Assembly (NCBI RefSeq): GCF_004210375.1
Contig: NC_134831.1
Location: forward strand, 1,550,001 to 1,614,000
Source: Tachypleus tridentatus
Taxonomy: Eukaryota; Arthropoda; Merostomata; Xiphosura; Limulidae
Direction: 5' to 3'
DNA length: 64,000 nucleotides
Part shown: positions 1 through 13,972 of the stretch, piece after piece
How the letters are laid out: every line of letters starts with the position of its first letter
Numbering within the stretch: the first letter of the stretch is position 1
Notes under the pieces: model-generated
The model's database searches: none
Told to the model about the DNA's origin: nothing
The model's input: the letters and a program-made list of their open reading frames with translations, nothing else
Made by a program: the position numbers and the translations under genes

Positions 1-3000
1 TGTAGAATTATCAAAGGTTACAGTTTTGTCACTAATGACCAAGTTCTGTAGAATTATCAAAGGTTACAGTTTTGTCACTAATGACCAAGTTCTGTAGAAT
101 TATCAAAGGTTACAGTTTTGTCACTAATGACCAAGTTCTGTAGAATTATCAAAGGTTACAGTTTTGTCACTAATGACCAAGTTCTGTAGAATTATCAAAG
201 GTTACAGTTTTGTCACTAATGACCAAGTTCTGTAGAATTATCAAAGGTTACAGTTTTGTCACTAATGACCAAGTTCTGTAGAATTATCAAAGGTTACAGT
301 TTTGTCACTAATGACCAAGTTCTGTAGAATTATCAAAGGTTACAGTTTTGTCACTAATGACCAAGTTCTGTAGAATTATCAAAGGTTACAGTTTTGTCAC
401 TAATGACCAAGTTCTGTAGAATTATCAAAGGTTACAGTTTTGTCACTAATGACCAAGTTCTGTAGAATTATCAAAGGTTACAGTTTTGTCAGGTTAATGA
501 CCAAGTTCTGTAGAATTATCAAAGGTTACAGTTTTGTCACTAATGACCAAGTTCTGTAGAATTATCAAAGGTTACAGTTTTGTCACTAATGACCAAGTTC
601 TGTAGAATTATCAAAGGTTACAGTTTTGTCACTAATGACCAAGTTCTGTAGAATTATCAAAGGTTACAGTTTTGTCACTAATGACCAAGTTCTGTAGAAT
701 TATCAAAGGTTACAGTTTTGTCACTAATGACCAAGTTCTGTAGAATTATCTAATGAAGTTCTGTTACAGTTTTTGTCACTAATGACCAAGTTCTGTAGAA
801 TTATCAAAGGTTACAGTTTTGTCACTAATGACCAAGTTCTGTAGAATTATCAAAGGTTACAGTTTTGTCACTAATGACCAAGTTCTGTAGAATTATCAAA
901 GGTTACAGTTTTGTCACTAATGACCAAGTTCTGTAGAATTATCAAAGGTTACAGTTTTGTCACTAATGACCAAGTTCTGTAGAATTATCAAAGGTTACAG
1001 TTTTGTCACTAATGACCAAGTTCTGTAGAATTATCAAAGGTTACAGTTTTGTCACTAATGACCAAGTTCTGTAGAATTATCAAAGGTTACAGTTTTGTCA
1101 CTAATGACCAAGTTCTGTAGAATTATCAAAGGTTACAGCTTTGTCACTAATGACCAAGTTCTGTAGAATTATCAAAGGTTACAGTTTTGTACAGTTTTGT
1201 CACTAATGACCAAGTTCTGTAGAATTATCAAAGGTTACAGTTTTGTCACTAATGACCAAGTTCTGTAGAATTATCAAAGGTTACAGTTTTGTCACTAATG
1301 ACCAAGTTCTGTAGAATTATCAAAGGTTACAGTTTTGTCACTAATGACCAAGTTCTGTAGAATTATCAAAGGTTACAGTTTTGTCACTAATGACCAAGTT
1401 CTGTAGAATTATCAAAGGTTACAGTTTTGTCACTAATGACCAAGTTCTGTAGAATTATCAAAGGTTACAGTTTTGTCACTAATGACCAAGTTCTGTAGAA
1501 TTATCAAAGGTTACAGTTTTGTCACTAATGACCAAGTTCTGTAGAATTATCAAAGGTTACAGTTTTGTCACTAATGACCAAGTTCTGTAGAATTATCAAA
1601 GGTTACAGTTTTGTCACTAATGACCAAGTTCTGTAGAATTATCAAAGGTTACAGTTTTGTCACTAATGACCAAGTTCTGTAGAATTATCAAAGGTTACAG
1701 TTTTGTCACTAATGACCAAGTTCTGTAGAATTATCAAAGGTTACAGTTTTGTCACTAATGACCAAGTTCTGTAGAATTATCAAAGGTTACAGTTTTGTCA
1801 CTAATGACCAAGTTCTGTAGAATTATCAAAGGTTACAGTTTTGTCACTAATGACCAAGTTCTGTAGAATTATCAAAGGTTACAGTTTTGTCACTAATGAC
1901 CAAGTTCTGTAGAATTATCAAAGGTTACAGTTTTGTCACTAATGACCAAGTTCTGTAGAATTATCAAAGGTTACAGTTTTGTCACTAATGACCAAGTTCT
2001 GTAGAATTATCAAAGGTTACAGTTTTGTCACTAATGACCAAGTTCTGTAGAATTATCAAAGGTTACAGTTTTGTCACTAATGACCAAGTTCTGTAGAATT
2101 ATCAAAGGTTACAGTTTTGTCACTAATGACCAAGTTCTGTAGAATTATCAAAGGTTACAGTTTTGTCACTAATGACCAAGTTCTGTAGAATTATCAAAGG
2201 TTACAGTTTTGTCACTAATGACCAAGTTCTGTAGAATTATCAAAGGTTACAGTTTTGTCACTAATGACCAAGTTCTGTAGAATTATCAAAGGTTACAGTT
2301 TTGTCACTAATGACCAAGTTCTGTAGAATTATCAAAGGTTACAGTTTTGTCACTAATGACCAAGTTCTGTAGAATTATCAAAGGTTACAGCTTTGTCACT
2401 AATGACCAAGTTCTGTAGAATTATCAAAGGTTACAGTTTTGTCACTAATGACCAAGTTCTGTAGAATTATCAAAGGTTACAGTTTTGTCACTAATGACCA
2501 AGTTCTGTAGAATTATCAAAGGTTACAGTTTTGTCACTAATGACCAAGTTCTGTAGAATTATCAAAGGTTACAGTTTTGTCACTAATGACCAAGTTCTGT
2601 AGAATTATCAAAGGTTACAGTTTTGTCACTAATGACCAAGTTCTGTAGAATTATCAAAGGTTACAGTTTTGTCACTAATGACCAAGTTTTGTAGAATTAT
2701 CAAAGGTTACAGTTTTGTCACTAATGACCAAGTTCTGTAGAATTATCAAAGGTTACAGTTTTGTCACTAATGACCAAGTTCTGTAGAATTATCAAAGGTT
2801 ACAGTTTTGTCACTAATGACCAAGTTCTGTAGAATTATCAAAGGTTACAGTTTTGTCACTAATGACCAAGTTCTGTAGAATTATCAAAGGTTACAGTTTA
2901 ATGACCAAGTTCTGTAGAATTATCAAAGGTTTTGTCACTAATGACCAAGTTCTGTAGAATTATCAAAGGTTACAGTTTTGTCACTAATGACCAAGTTCTG

Positions 3001-6000
3001 TAGAATTATCAAAGGTTACAGTTTTGTCACTAATGACCAAGTTCTGTAGAATTATCAAAGGTTACAGTTTTGTCACTAATGACCAAGTTCTGTAGAATTA
3101 TCAAAGGTTACAGTTTTGTCACTAATGACCAAGTTCTGTAGAATTATCAAAGGTTACAGTTTTGTCACTAATGACCAAGTTCTGTAGAATTATCAAAGGT
3201 TACAGTTTTGTCACTAATGACCAAGTTCTGTAGAATTATCAAAGGTTACAGCTTTGTCACTAATGACCAAGTTCAAAGGTTACAGTTTTGTCACTAATGA
3301 CCAAGTTCTGTAGAATTATCAAAGGTTACAGTTTTGTCACAAAGGTTGTCACTAATGACCAAGTTCTGTAGAATTATCAAAGGTTACAGTTTTGTCACTA
3401 ATGACCAAGTTCTGTAGAATTATCAAAGGTTACAGTTTTGTCACTAATGACCAAGTTCTGTAGAATTATCAAAGGTTACAGGTCACTAATGACCAAGTTT
3501 TCAAGGTTACAGTTTTGTCACTAATGACCAAGTTCTGTAGAATTATCAAAGGTTACAGTTTTGTCACTAATGACCAAGTTCTGTAGAATTATCAAAGGTT
3601 ACAGTTTTGTCACTAATGACCAAGTTCTGTAGAATTATCAAAGGTTACAGTTTTGTCACTAATGACCAAGTTCTGTAGAATTATCAAAGGTTACAGTATT
3701 TGTCACTAATGACCAAGTTCTGTAGAATTATCAAAGGTTACAGTTTTGTCACTAATGACCAAGTTCTGTAGAATTATCAAAGGTTACAGTTTTGTCACTA
3801 ATGACCAAGTTCTGTAGAATTATCAAAGGTTACAGTTTTGTCACTAATGACCAAGTTCTGTAGAATTATCAAAGGTTACAGTTTTGTCACTAATGACCAA
3901 GTTCTGTAGAATTATCAAAGGTTACAGTTTTGTCACTAATGACCAAGTTCTGTAGAATTATCAAAGGTTACAGTTTTGTCACTAATGACCAAGTTCTGTA
4001 GAATTATCAAAGGTTACAGTTTTGTCACTAATGACCAAGTTCTGTAGAATTATCAAAGGTTACAGTTTTGTCACTAATGACCAAGTTCTGTAGAATTATC
4101 AAAGGTTACAGTTTTGTCACTAATGACCAAGTTCTGTAGAATTATCAAAGGTTACAGTTTTGTCACTAATGACCAAGTTCTGTAGAATTATCAAAGGTTA
4201 CAGTTTTGTCACTAATGACCAAGTTCTGTAGAATTATCAAAGGTTACAGTTTTGTCACTAATGACCAAGTTCTGTAGAATTATCAAAGGTTACAGTTTTG
4301 TCACTAATGACCAAGTTCTGTAGAATTATCAAAGGTTACAGTTTTGTCACTAATGACCAAGTTCTGTAGAATTATCAAAGGTTACAGTTTTGTCACTAAT
4401 GACCAAGTTCTGTAGAATTATCAAAGGTTACAGTTTTGTCACTAATGACCAAGTTTTGTAGAATTATCAAAGGTTACAGTTTTGTCACTAATGACCAAGT
4501 TCTGTAGAATTATCAAAGGTTACAGTTTTGTCACTAATGACCAAGTTCTGTAGAATTATCAAAGGTTACAGTTTTGTCACTAATGACCAAGTTCTGTAGA
4601 ATTATCAAAGGTTACAGTTTTGTCACTAATGACCAAGTTCTGTAGAATTATCAAAGGTTACAGTTTTGTCACTAATGACCAAGTTCTGTAGAATTATCAA
4701 AGGTTACAGTTTTGTCACTAATGACCAAGTTCTGTAGAATTATCAAAGGTTACAGTTCTGTAGAATTTGTCACTAATGACCAAGTTCTGTAGAATTATCA
4801 AAGGTTACAGTTTTGTCACTAATGACCAAGTTCTGTAGAATTATCAAAGGTTACAGTTTTGTCACTAATGACCAAGTTCTGTAGAATTATCAAAGGTTAC
4901 AGTTTTGTCACTAATGACCAAGTTCTGTAGAATTATCAAAGGTTACAGTTTTGTCACTAATGACCAAGTTCTGTAGAATTATCAAAGGTTACAGTTTTGT
5001 CACTAATGACCAAGTTCTGTAGAATTATCAAAGGTTACAGTTTTGTCACTAATGACCAAGTTCTGTAGAATTATCAAAGGTTACAGTTTTGTCACTAATG
5101 ACCAAGTTCTGTAGAATTATCAAAGGTTACAGTTTTGTCACTAATGACCAAGTTCTGTAGAATTATCAAAGGTTACAGTTACAGTTTTGTCACTAATGAC
5201 CAAGTTCTGTAGAATTATTAAAGGTTACAGTTTTGTCACTAATGACCAAGTTCTGTAGAATTATCAAAGGTTACAGTTTTGTCACTAATGACCAAGTTCT
5301 GTAGAATTATCAAAGGTTACAGTTTTGTCACTAATGACCAAGTTCTGTAGAATTATCAAAGGTTACAGTTTTGTCACTAATGACCAAGTTCTGTAGAATT
5401 ATCAAAGGTTACAGTTTTGTCACTAATGACCAAGTTCTGTAGAATTATCAAAGGTTACAGTTTTGTCACTAATGACCAAGTTCTGTAGAATTATCAAAGG
5501 TTACAGTTTTGTCACTAATGACCAAGTTCTGTAGAATTATCAAAGGTTACAGCTTTGTAATGACCAAGTTCTGTAGAATTTCAAAGGTTACACTAATGAC
5601 CAAGTTCTGTAGAATTATCAAAGGTTACAGTTTTGTAATGACCAGTTCTTGTCAAAGGTTACAGTTTTGTAATGACCAAGTTCTGTAGAATTATCAAAGG
5701 TTACAGTTTTGTCACTAATGACCAAGTTCTGTAGAATTATCAAAGGTTACAGTTTTGTCACTAATGACCAAGTTCTGTAGAATTATCAAAGGTTACAGTT
5801 TTGTCACTAATGACCAAGTTCTGTAGAATTATCAAAGGTTACAGTTTTGTCACTAATGACCAAGTTCTGTAGAATTATCAAAGGTTACAGTTTTGTCACT
5901 AATGACCAAGTTCTGTAGAATTATCAAAGGTTACAGTTTTGTCACTAATGACCAAGTTCTGTAGAATTATCAAAGGTTACAGTTTTGTCACTAATGACCA

Positions 6001-9000
6001 AGTTCTGTAGAATTATCAAAGGTTACAGTTTTGTCACTAATGACCAAGTTCTGTAGGTTACAGTTTTGTTAATGACCAAAGGTTACAGTTTTGTCACTAA
6101 TGACCAAGTTCTGTAGAATTATCAAAGGTTACAGTTTTGTCACTAATGACCAAGTTCTGTAGAATTATCAAAGGTTACAGTTTTGTCACTAATGACCAAG
6201 TTCTGTAGAATTATCAAAGGTTACAGTTTTGTCACTAATGACCAAGTTCTGTAGAATTATCAAAGGTTACAGTTTTGTCACTAATGACCAAGTTCTGTAG
6301 AATTATCAAAGGTTACAGTTTTGTCACTAATGACCAAGTTCTGTAGAATTATCAAAGGTTACAGTTTTGTCACTAATGACCAAGTTCTGTAGAATTATCA
6401 AAGGTTACAGTTTTGTCACTAATGACCAAGTTCTGTAGAATTATCAAAGGTTACAGTTTTGTCACTAATGACCAAGTTCTGTAGAATTATCAAAGGTTAC
6501 AGTTTTGTCACTAATGACCAAGTTCTGTAGAATTATCAAAGGTTACAGTTTTGTCACTAATGACCAAGTTCTGTAGAATTATCAAAGGTTACAGTTTTGT
6601 CACTAATGACCAAGTTCTGTAGAATTATCAAAGGTTACAGTTTTGTCACTAATGACCAAGTTCTGTAGAATTATCAAAGGTTACAGTTTTGTCAAAGGTT
6701 ACTAATGACCAAGTTCTGTAGAATTATCAAAGGTTACAGTTTTGTCACTAATGACCAAGTTCTGTAGAATTATCAAAGGTTACAGTTTTGTCACTAATGA
6801 CCAAGTTCTGTAGAATTATCAAAGGTTACAGTTTTGTCACTAATGACCAAGTTCTGTAGAATTATCAAAGGTTACAGTTTTGTCACTAATGACCAAGTTC
6901 TGTAGAATTATCAAAGGTTACAGTTTTGTCACTAATGACCAAGTTCTGTAGAATTATCAAAGGTTACAGTTTTGTCACTAATGACCAAGTTCTGTAGAAT
7001 TATCAAAGGTTACAGTTTTGTCACTAATGACCAAGTTCTGTAGAATTATCAAAGGTTACAGTTTTGTCACTAATGACCAAGTTCTGTAGAATTATCAAAG
7101 GTTACAGTTTTGTCACTAATGACCAAGTTCTGTAGAATTATCAAAGGTTACAGTTTTGTCACTAATGACCAAGTTCTGTAGAATTATCAAAGGTTACAGG
7201 TTTGTCACTAATGACCAAGTTCTGTAGAATTATCAAAGGTTACAGTTTTGTCACTAATGACCAAGTTCTGTAGAATTATCAAAGGTTACAGTTTTGTCAC
7301 TAATGACCAAGTTCTGTAGAATTATCAAAGGTTACAGTTTTGTCACTAATGACCAAGTTCTGTAGAATTATCAAAGGTTACAGTTTTGTCACTAATGACC
7401 AAGTTCTGTAGAATTATCAAAGGTTACAGTTTTGTCACTAATGACCAAGTTCTGTAGAATTATCAAAGGTTACAGTTTTGTCACTAATGACCAAGTTCTG
7501 TAGAATTATCAAAGGTTACAGTTTTGTCACTAATGACCAAGTTCTGTAGAATTATCAAAGGTTACAGTTTTGTCACTAATGACCAAGTTCTGTAGAAGGT
7601 TACATCTGTAGAATTAAGGTTACAGTTTTGTCACTAATGACCAAGTTCTGTAGAATTATCAAAGGTTACAGTTTTGTCACTAATGACCAAGTTCTGTAGA
7701 ATTATCAAAGGTTACAGTTTTGTCACTAATGACCAAGTTCTGTAGAATTATCAAAGGTTACAGTTTTGTCACTAATGACCAAGTTCTGTAGAATTATCAA
7801 AGGTTACAGTTTTGTCACTAATGACCAAGTTCTGTAGAATTATCAAAGGTTACAGTTTTGTCACTAATGACCAAGTTCTGTAGAATTATCAAAGGTTACA
7901 GTTTTGTCACTAATGACCAAGTTCTGTAGAATTATCAAAGGTTACAGTTTTGTCACTAATGACCAAGTTCTGTAGAATTATCAAAGGTTACAGTTTTGTC
8001 ACTAATGACCAAGTTCTGTAGAATTATCAAAGGTTACAGTTTTGTCACTAATGACCAAGTTCTGTAGAATTATCAAAGGTTACAGTTTTGTCACTAATGA
8101 CCAAGTTCTGTAGAATTATCAAAGGTTACAGTTTTGTCACTAATGACCAAGTTCTGTAGAATTATCAAAGGTTACAGTTTTGTACAGTTTTGTCACTAAT
8201 GACCAAGTTCTGTAGAATTATCAAAGGTTACAGTTTTGTCACTAATGACCAAGTTCTGTAGAATTATCAAAGGTTACAGTTTTGTCACTAATGACCAAGT
8301 TCTGTAGAATTATCAAAGGTTACAGTTTTGTCACTAATGACCAAGTTCTGTAGAATTATCAAAGGTTACAGTTTTGTCACTAATGACCAAGTTCTGTAGA
8401 ATTATCAAAGGTTACAGTTTTGTCACTAATGACCAAGTTCTGTAGAATTATCAAAGGTTACAGTTTTGTCACTAATGACCAAGTTCTGTAGAATTATCAA
8501 AGGTTACAGTTTTGTCACTAATGACCAAGTTCTGTAGAATTATCAAAGGTTACAGTTTTGTCACTAATGACCAAGTTCTGTAGAATTATCAAAGGTTACA
8601 GTTTTGTCACTAATGACCAAGTTCTGTAGAATTATCAAAGGTTACAGTTTTGTCACTAATGACCAAGTTCTGTAGAATTATCAAAGGTTACAGTTTTGTC
8701 ACTAATGACCAAGTTCTGTAGAATTATCAAAGGTTACAGTTTTGTCACTAATGACCAAGTTCTGTAGAATTATCAAAGGTTACAGTTTTGTCACTAATGA
8801 CCAAGTTCTGTAGAATTATCAAAGGTTACAGTTTTGTCACTAATGACCAAGTTCTGTAGAATTATCAAAGGTTACAGTTTTGTCACTAATGACCAAGTTC
8901 TGTAGAATTATCAAAGGTTACAGTTTTGTCACTAATGACCAAGTTCTGTAGAATTATCAAAGGTTACAGTTTTGTCACTAATGACCAAGTTCTGTAGAAT

Positions 9001-12000
9001 TATCAAAGGTTACAGTTTTGTCACTAATGACCAAGTTCTGTAGAATTATCAAAGGTTACAGTTTTGTCACTAATGACCAAGTTCTGTAGAATTATCAAAG
9101 GTTACAGTTTTGTCACTAATGACCAAGTTCTGTAGAATTATCAAAGGTTACAGTTTTGTTGACCAAGTTCTGTAGAATTATCAAAGGTCACTAATGACCA
9201 AGTTCTGTAGAATTATCAAAGGTTACAGTTTTGTCACTAATGACCAAGTTCTGTAGAATTATCAAAGGTTACAGTTTTGTCACTAATGACCAAGTTCTGT
9301 AGAATTATCAAAGGTTACAGTTTTGTCACTAATGACCAAGTTCTGTAGAATTATCAAAGGTTACAGTTTTGTCACTAATGACCAAGTTCTGTAGAATTAT
9401 CAAAGGTTACAGTTTTGTCACTAATGACCAAGTTCTGTAGAATTATCAAAGGTTACAGTTTTGTCACTAATGACCAAGTTCTGTAGAATTATCAAAGGTT
9501 ACAGTTTTGTCACTAATGACCAAGTTCTGTAGAATTATCAAAGGTTACAGTTTTGTCACTAATGACCAAGTTCTGTAGAATTATCAAAGGTTACAGTTTT
9601 GTCACTAATGACCAAGTTCTGTAGAATTATCAAAGGTTACAGTTTTGTCACTAATGACCAAGTTCTGTAGAATTATCAAAGGTTACAGTTTTGTAACTAA
9701 TGACCAAGTTCTGTAGAATTATCAAAGGTTACAGTTTTGTCACTAATGACCAAGTTCTGTAGAATTATCAAAGGTTACAGTTTTGTCACTAATGACCAAG
9801 TTCTGTAGAATTATCAAAGGTTACAGTTTTGTCACTAATGACCAAGTTCTGTAGAATTATCAAAGGTTACAGTTTTGTCACTAATGACCAAGTTCTGTAG
9901 AATTATCAAAGGTTACAGTTTTGTCACTAATGACCAAGTTCTGTAGAATTATCAAAGGTTACAGTTTTGTCACTAATGACCAAGTTCTGTAGAATTATCA
10001 AAGGTTACAGTTTTGTCACTAATGACCAAGTTCTGTAGAATTATCAAAGGTTACAGTTTTGTCACTAATGACCAAGTTCTGTAGAATTATCAAAGGTTAC
10101 AGTTTTGTCACTAATGACCAAGTTCTGTAGAATTATCAAAGGTTACAGTTTTGTCACTAATGACCAAGTTCTGTAGAATTATCAAAGGTTACAGTTTTGT
10201 CACTAATGACCAAGTTCTGTAGAATTATCAAAGGTTACAGTTTTGTCACTAATGACCAAGTTCTGTAGAATTATCAAAGGTTACAGTTTTGTCACTAATG
10301 ACCAAGTTCTGTAGAATTATCAAAGGTTACAGTTTTGTCACTAATGACCAAGTTCTGTAGAATTATCAAAGGTTACAGTTTTGTCACTAATGACCAAGTT
10401 CTGTAGAATTATCAAAGGTTACAGTTTTGTCACTAATGACCAAGTTCTGTAGAATTATCAAAGGTTACAGTTTTGTCACTAATGACCAAGTTCTGTAGAA
10501 TTATCAAAGGTTACAGTTTTGTCACTAATGACCAAGTTCTGTAGAATTATCAAAGGTTACAGTTTTGTCACTAATGACCAAGTTCTGTAGAATTATCAAA
10601 GGTTACAGTTTTGTCACTAATGACCAAGTTCTGTAGAATTATCAAAGGTTACAGTTTTGTCACTAATGACCAAGTTCTGTAGAATTATCAAAGGTTACAG
10701 TTTTGTCACTAATGACCAAGTTCTGTAGAATTATCAAAGGTTACAGTTTTGTCACTAATGACCAAGTTCTGTAGAATTATCAAAGGTTACAGTTTTGTCA
10801 CTAATGACCAAGTTCTGTAGAATTATCAAAGGTTACAGTTTTGTCACTAATGACCAAGTTCTGTAGAATTATCAAAGGTTACAGTTTTGTCACTAATGAC
10901 CAAGTTCTGTAGAATTATCAAAGGTTACAGTTTTGTCACTAATGACCAAGTTCTGTAGAATTATCAAAGGTTACAGTTTTGTCACTAATGACCAAGTTCT
11001 GTAGAATTATCAAAGGTTACAGTTTTGTCACTAATGACCAAGTTCTGTAGAATTATCAAAGGTTACAGTTTTGTCACTAATGACCAAGTTCTGTAGAATT
11101 ATCAAAGGTTACAGTTTTGTCACTAATGACCAAGTTCTGTAGAATTATCAAAGGTTACAGTTTTGTCACTAATGACCAAGTTCTGTAGAATTATCAAAGG
11201 TTACAGTTTTGTCACTAATGACCAAGTTCTGTAGAATTATCAAAGGTTACAGTTTTGTCACTAATGACCAAGTTCTGTAGAATTATCAAAGGTTACAGTT
11301 TTGTAACTAATGACCAAGTTCTGTAGAATTATCAAAGGTTACAGTTTTGTCACTAATGACCAAGTTCTGTAGAATTATCAAAGGTTACAGTTTTGTCACT
11401 AATGACCAAGTTCTGTAGAATTATCAAAGGTTACAGCTTTGTCACTAATGACCAAGTTCTGTAGAATTATCAAAGGTTACAGTTTTGTCACTAATGACCA
11501 AGTTCTGTAGAATTATCAAAGGTTACAGCTTTGTCACTAATGACCAAGTTCTGTAGAATTATCAAAGGTTACAGCTTTGTCACTAATGACCAAGTTCTGT
11601 AGAATTATCAAAGGTTACAGCTTTGTCACTAATGACCAAGTTCTGTAGAATTATCAAAGGTTACAGTTTTGTAACTAATGACCAAGTTCTGTAGAATTAT
11701 CAAAGGTTACAGTTTTGTCACTAATGACCAAGTTCTATAGAATTATCAAAGGTTACAGTTTTGTAACTAATGACCAAGTTCTGTAGAATTATCAAAGGTT
11801 ACAGTTTTGTCACTAATGACCAAGTTCTGTAGAATTATCAAAGGTTACAGTTTTGTCACTAATGACCAAGTTCTGTAGAATTATCAAAGGTTAGAGTTTT
11901 GTCACTAATGACCAAGTTCTGTAGAATTATCAAAGGTTACAGTTTTGTCAACAATGACCAAGTTCTGTAGAATTATCAAAGGTTACAGTTTTGTAACTAA

Positions 12001-12252
12001 TGACCAAGTTCTGTAGAATTATCAAAGGTTAGTGTTTTGTCACTAATGACCAAGTTCTGTAGAATTATCAAAGGTTACAGTTTTGTCACTAATGACCAAG
12101 TTCTGTAGAATTATCAAAGGTTACAGTTTTGTAACTAATGACCAAGTTCTGTAGAATTATCAAAGGTTACAGCTTTGTCACTAATGACCAAGTTCTGTAG
12201 AATTATCAAAGGTTACAGTTTTGTCACTAATGACCAAGTTCTGTAGAATTAT
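1..12252. repeat. 46-bp satellite array, about 266 copies
   Basis: Direct head-to-tail repeats with an exact 46-base period fill the left fifth of the window and continue past its edge. Most units are identical. Each unit has two imperfect dyads: CTGTA...TACAG spaced by 14 bases, and TTGTCACTAATGACCAA. It also contains TTATCA (GATA-type core on the minus strand) overlapping ATCAAAGG (TCF/LEF-type core). The last good unit breaks down at about 12242-12252, where it runs into unique sequence. 46 is not a multiple of three and no long frame is open, so it is non-coding. Function unknown. Confidence 0.98.
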
Positions 12253-12332
12253 TAAATATTTTTTCATGTTTTGTTGTTCTTCTCCCACGCAGCAAACCAG
12301 GAGATCGAAAGTCCCCACGAGAGAACGTGAAA

Positions 12333-12486
12333 CTACGACACGAAAACGTGACAGGGTGGAGGGTGTACCTCATGATCATCACATACAAACAGTACAGTTC
12401 ACAGCACGTCGCGACACAAAAACGTGACAGGGTGGAGGGTGTACCTCATGATCATCACATACAAACAGTTCACATCACGTCGCGTG
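12333..12486. repeat. two-copy 76-bp tandem duplication
   Basis: A segment containing ACGTGACAGGGTGGAGGG and CATGATCATCACATAC occurs at about 12343-12418 and again from 12419, followed by variant copies of CACGTCGCG. It lies just outside the satellite edge. The small open frames across it on both strands follow from the duplication and look non-coding. Confidence 0.85.
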
Positions 12487-12927
12487 CGCCCAGGATGACA
12501 AATATTTTTGCTTGTTCTTAAGGACAAAATTACAAAAGGGACTATCTGTGCTCTGTCCATTACCCGATTTTTATCGTCATGAGCTTGCAGACTTATCATT
12601 TTAAACCACTAGGAGGAACAGGTGACGAGCAGTTTCTCTGATATAGTTTCCATTCAAATATGTTCAATACAAGTTGAGCCTAATTAACGCAGGCAATAAT
12701 TCCTTAACATAATTTAGTGATTTTTTCGAGGTTGTTAAGAGTTGCAACTAACCCTGTTTTGGCAAACAGCTCGTTACAATTTAACGGACTGGCCTTTAGA
12801 ATGAAGTTACTTCCTAAAACAAAAATACGATACCCAATAACCAGAGTGTTTTTCAAAGTTGGGCCTCTGACCATTAGAGACAAAGTCATATCACAACTAT
12901 ACCACCATTTGATAGATTCAGAACTTC
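12487..12927. other. no gene seen
   Basis: Unique AT-rich sequence. Short frames are open on both strands (about 12704-12965), but no splice sites, family motif or coding bias distinguishes them. Confidence 0.5.
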
Positions 12928-13075
12928 TGCGCAAAGCTACACAAGCAGCTATCTTTCGCGCATAGCCGTCTCTAATTTTTCAGCTGATAGATTAAAAAGC
13001 ATCCAGTCGCTCAGCAGCACCTCCCACACCACCCCACCAGCCGTTGTCTGAACTGACTGTTACTCTTATTGTCTA
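12928..13075 (-). repeat. old diverged relative of SINE A
   Basis: The reverse strand matches the SINE A body: GCGCAAAGCTACACAAG, then a diverged CTAGCCGTCCCTAATTT block, then TACTCTTATTGTCTACCAC at the far end. It is much more diverged than most copies. It appears to belong to an older subfamily, with similar copies near 41.9, 44.2 and 50.4 kb. Confidence 0.55.
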
Positions 13076-13504
13076 CCACAGTATCAAAGCTCAGAGTTTG
13101 TTTTTGTGGCATATGGCGTATCTTAATCCACTTAGTTACCTAGCACACTTAAAACTATTCGATTTGTTCTAAATAGATAATTCACCTAAAATGCGCTAAA
13201 ACCTTTTTTTAAGTGCGTATAACGTTTAAAAAATTGGTTAGTAAAGAGAGGACACATGTTCGTTAATTGGTTAAAGTACAATAATAGAACGTGGTCGTTA
13301 AATATATATATTTCTAAGCATGTCAAAACTTCAGATGAAAACTTAAGTACAAAAAATACCAAAATATGATAGAGGAGAATTCAAAACAAAACCCGTTGTG
13401 ATGACCAACACCGATACTGAAGTACCGGTTGAAACTTGTGTTTATGAACGTATTTTAACTACAGTTTTAACACGAAGCTCCTCTTTTAAAATATATCATT
13501 CAAA

Positions 13505-13972
13505 GGCCTGGCATGGCCAGGTGGTTAGGACGTTCGACTTGTAATCTGAGGGTCGTGGGTTCGAATCCTGTCACACCAAACATGCTCGCCCTTTTAGCCG
13601 TGGAGGCGTTATAATGTAACGCTCACACCCAATATTCATTGATAAAAGAGTAGCCCATGTTTTGGCAATGGATGGGGATAACTAGCTGCCTTCCCTCTAT
13701 TCTTACACTACTAAATTAGGGTTTATTTTGGTCTGTTTTGAATTTCGTGCAAAGCTACATGAGGGCTATCTGCGCTAGCCGTCCCTAATTTAGCAGTGTT
13801 AGGCAGTTTACCCATCGCCAACTCTTGGCTACTCTTTATCGAATAGTGGGATTGACCGTCCCATTTTAACGCCCCCACAGCTGAAAGGGCGAGCATGTTT
13901 GGTGTGACTAAATTAGAGAAGACTAGAGCACATAGCCCTCGTGTAGCTTTGCGCGAAATTCGAAAACCAAAC
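13505..13972 (+). repeat. SINE A copy, split by another SINE
   Basis: A tRNA-like head starts GGCCTGGCATGGCCAGGTGG and has an A-box-like and a B-box (GGGTTCGAATCC) segment. The conserved body follows (ATGCTCGCCC, GTAAAAGAGTAGCCC, CTAGCTGCCTTCCCTC). The element stops at 13719 and resumes at 13908 with its usual 3' end, AGCTTTGCGCGAAATTCG. The interruption is a second SINE A. Confidence 0.9.
13720..13907 (-). repeat. 5'-truncated SINE A inserted in SINE A
   Basis: A minus-strand SINE A lacking its tRNA head lies inside the plus-strand copy. The 10-bp target-site duplication ACTAAATTAG flanks it at 13710-13719 and 13908-13917. Head truncation with an intact 3' tail is what target-primed reverse transcription gives. 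Confidence 0.88.

Noticed and set aside
1-12252. CRISPR array, telomere or ribosomal spacer
   Set aside because: Units are directly contiguous with no variable spacers, are not telomeric, and no rRNA sequence is nearby.
12704-12965. Overlapping 76- and 82-codon frames on opposite strands
   Set aside because: The plus frame runs into a decayed SINE, and neither shows splice sites or a family signature.
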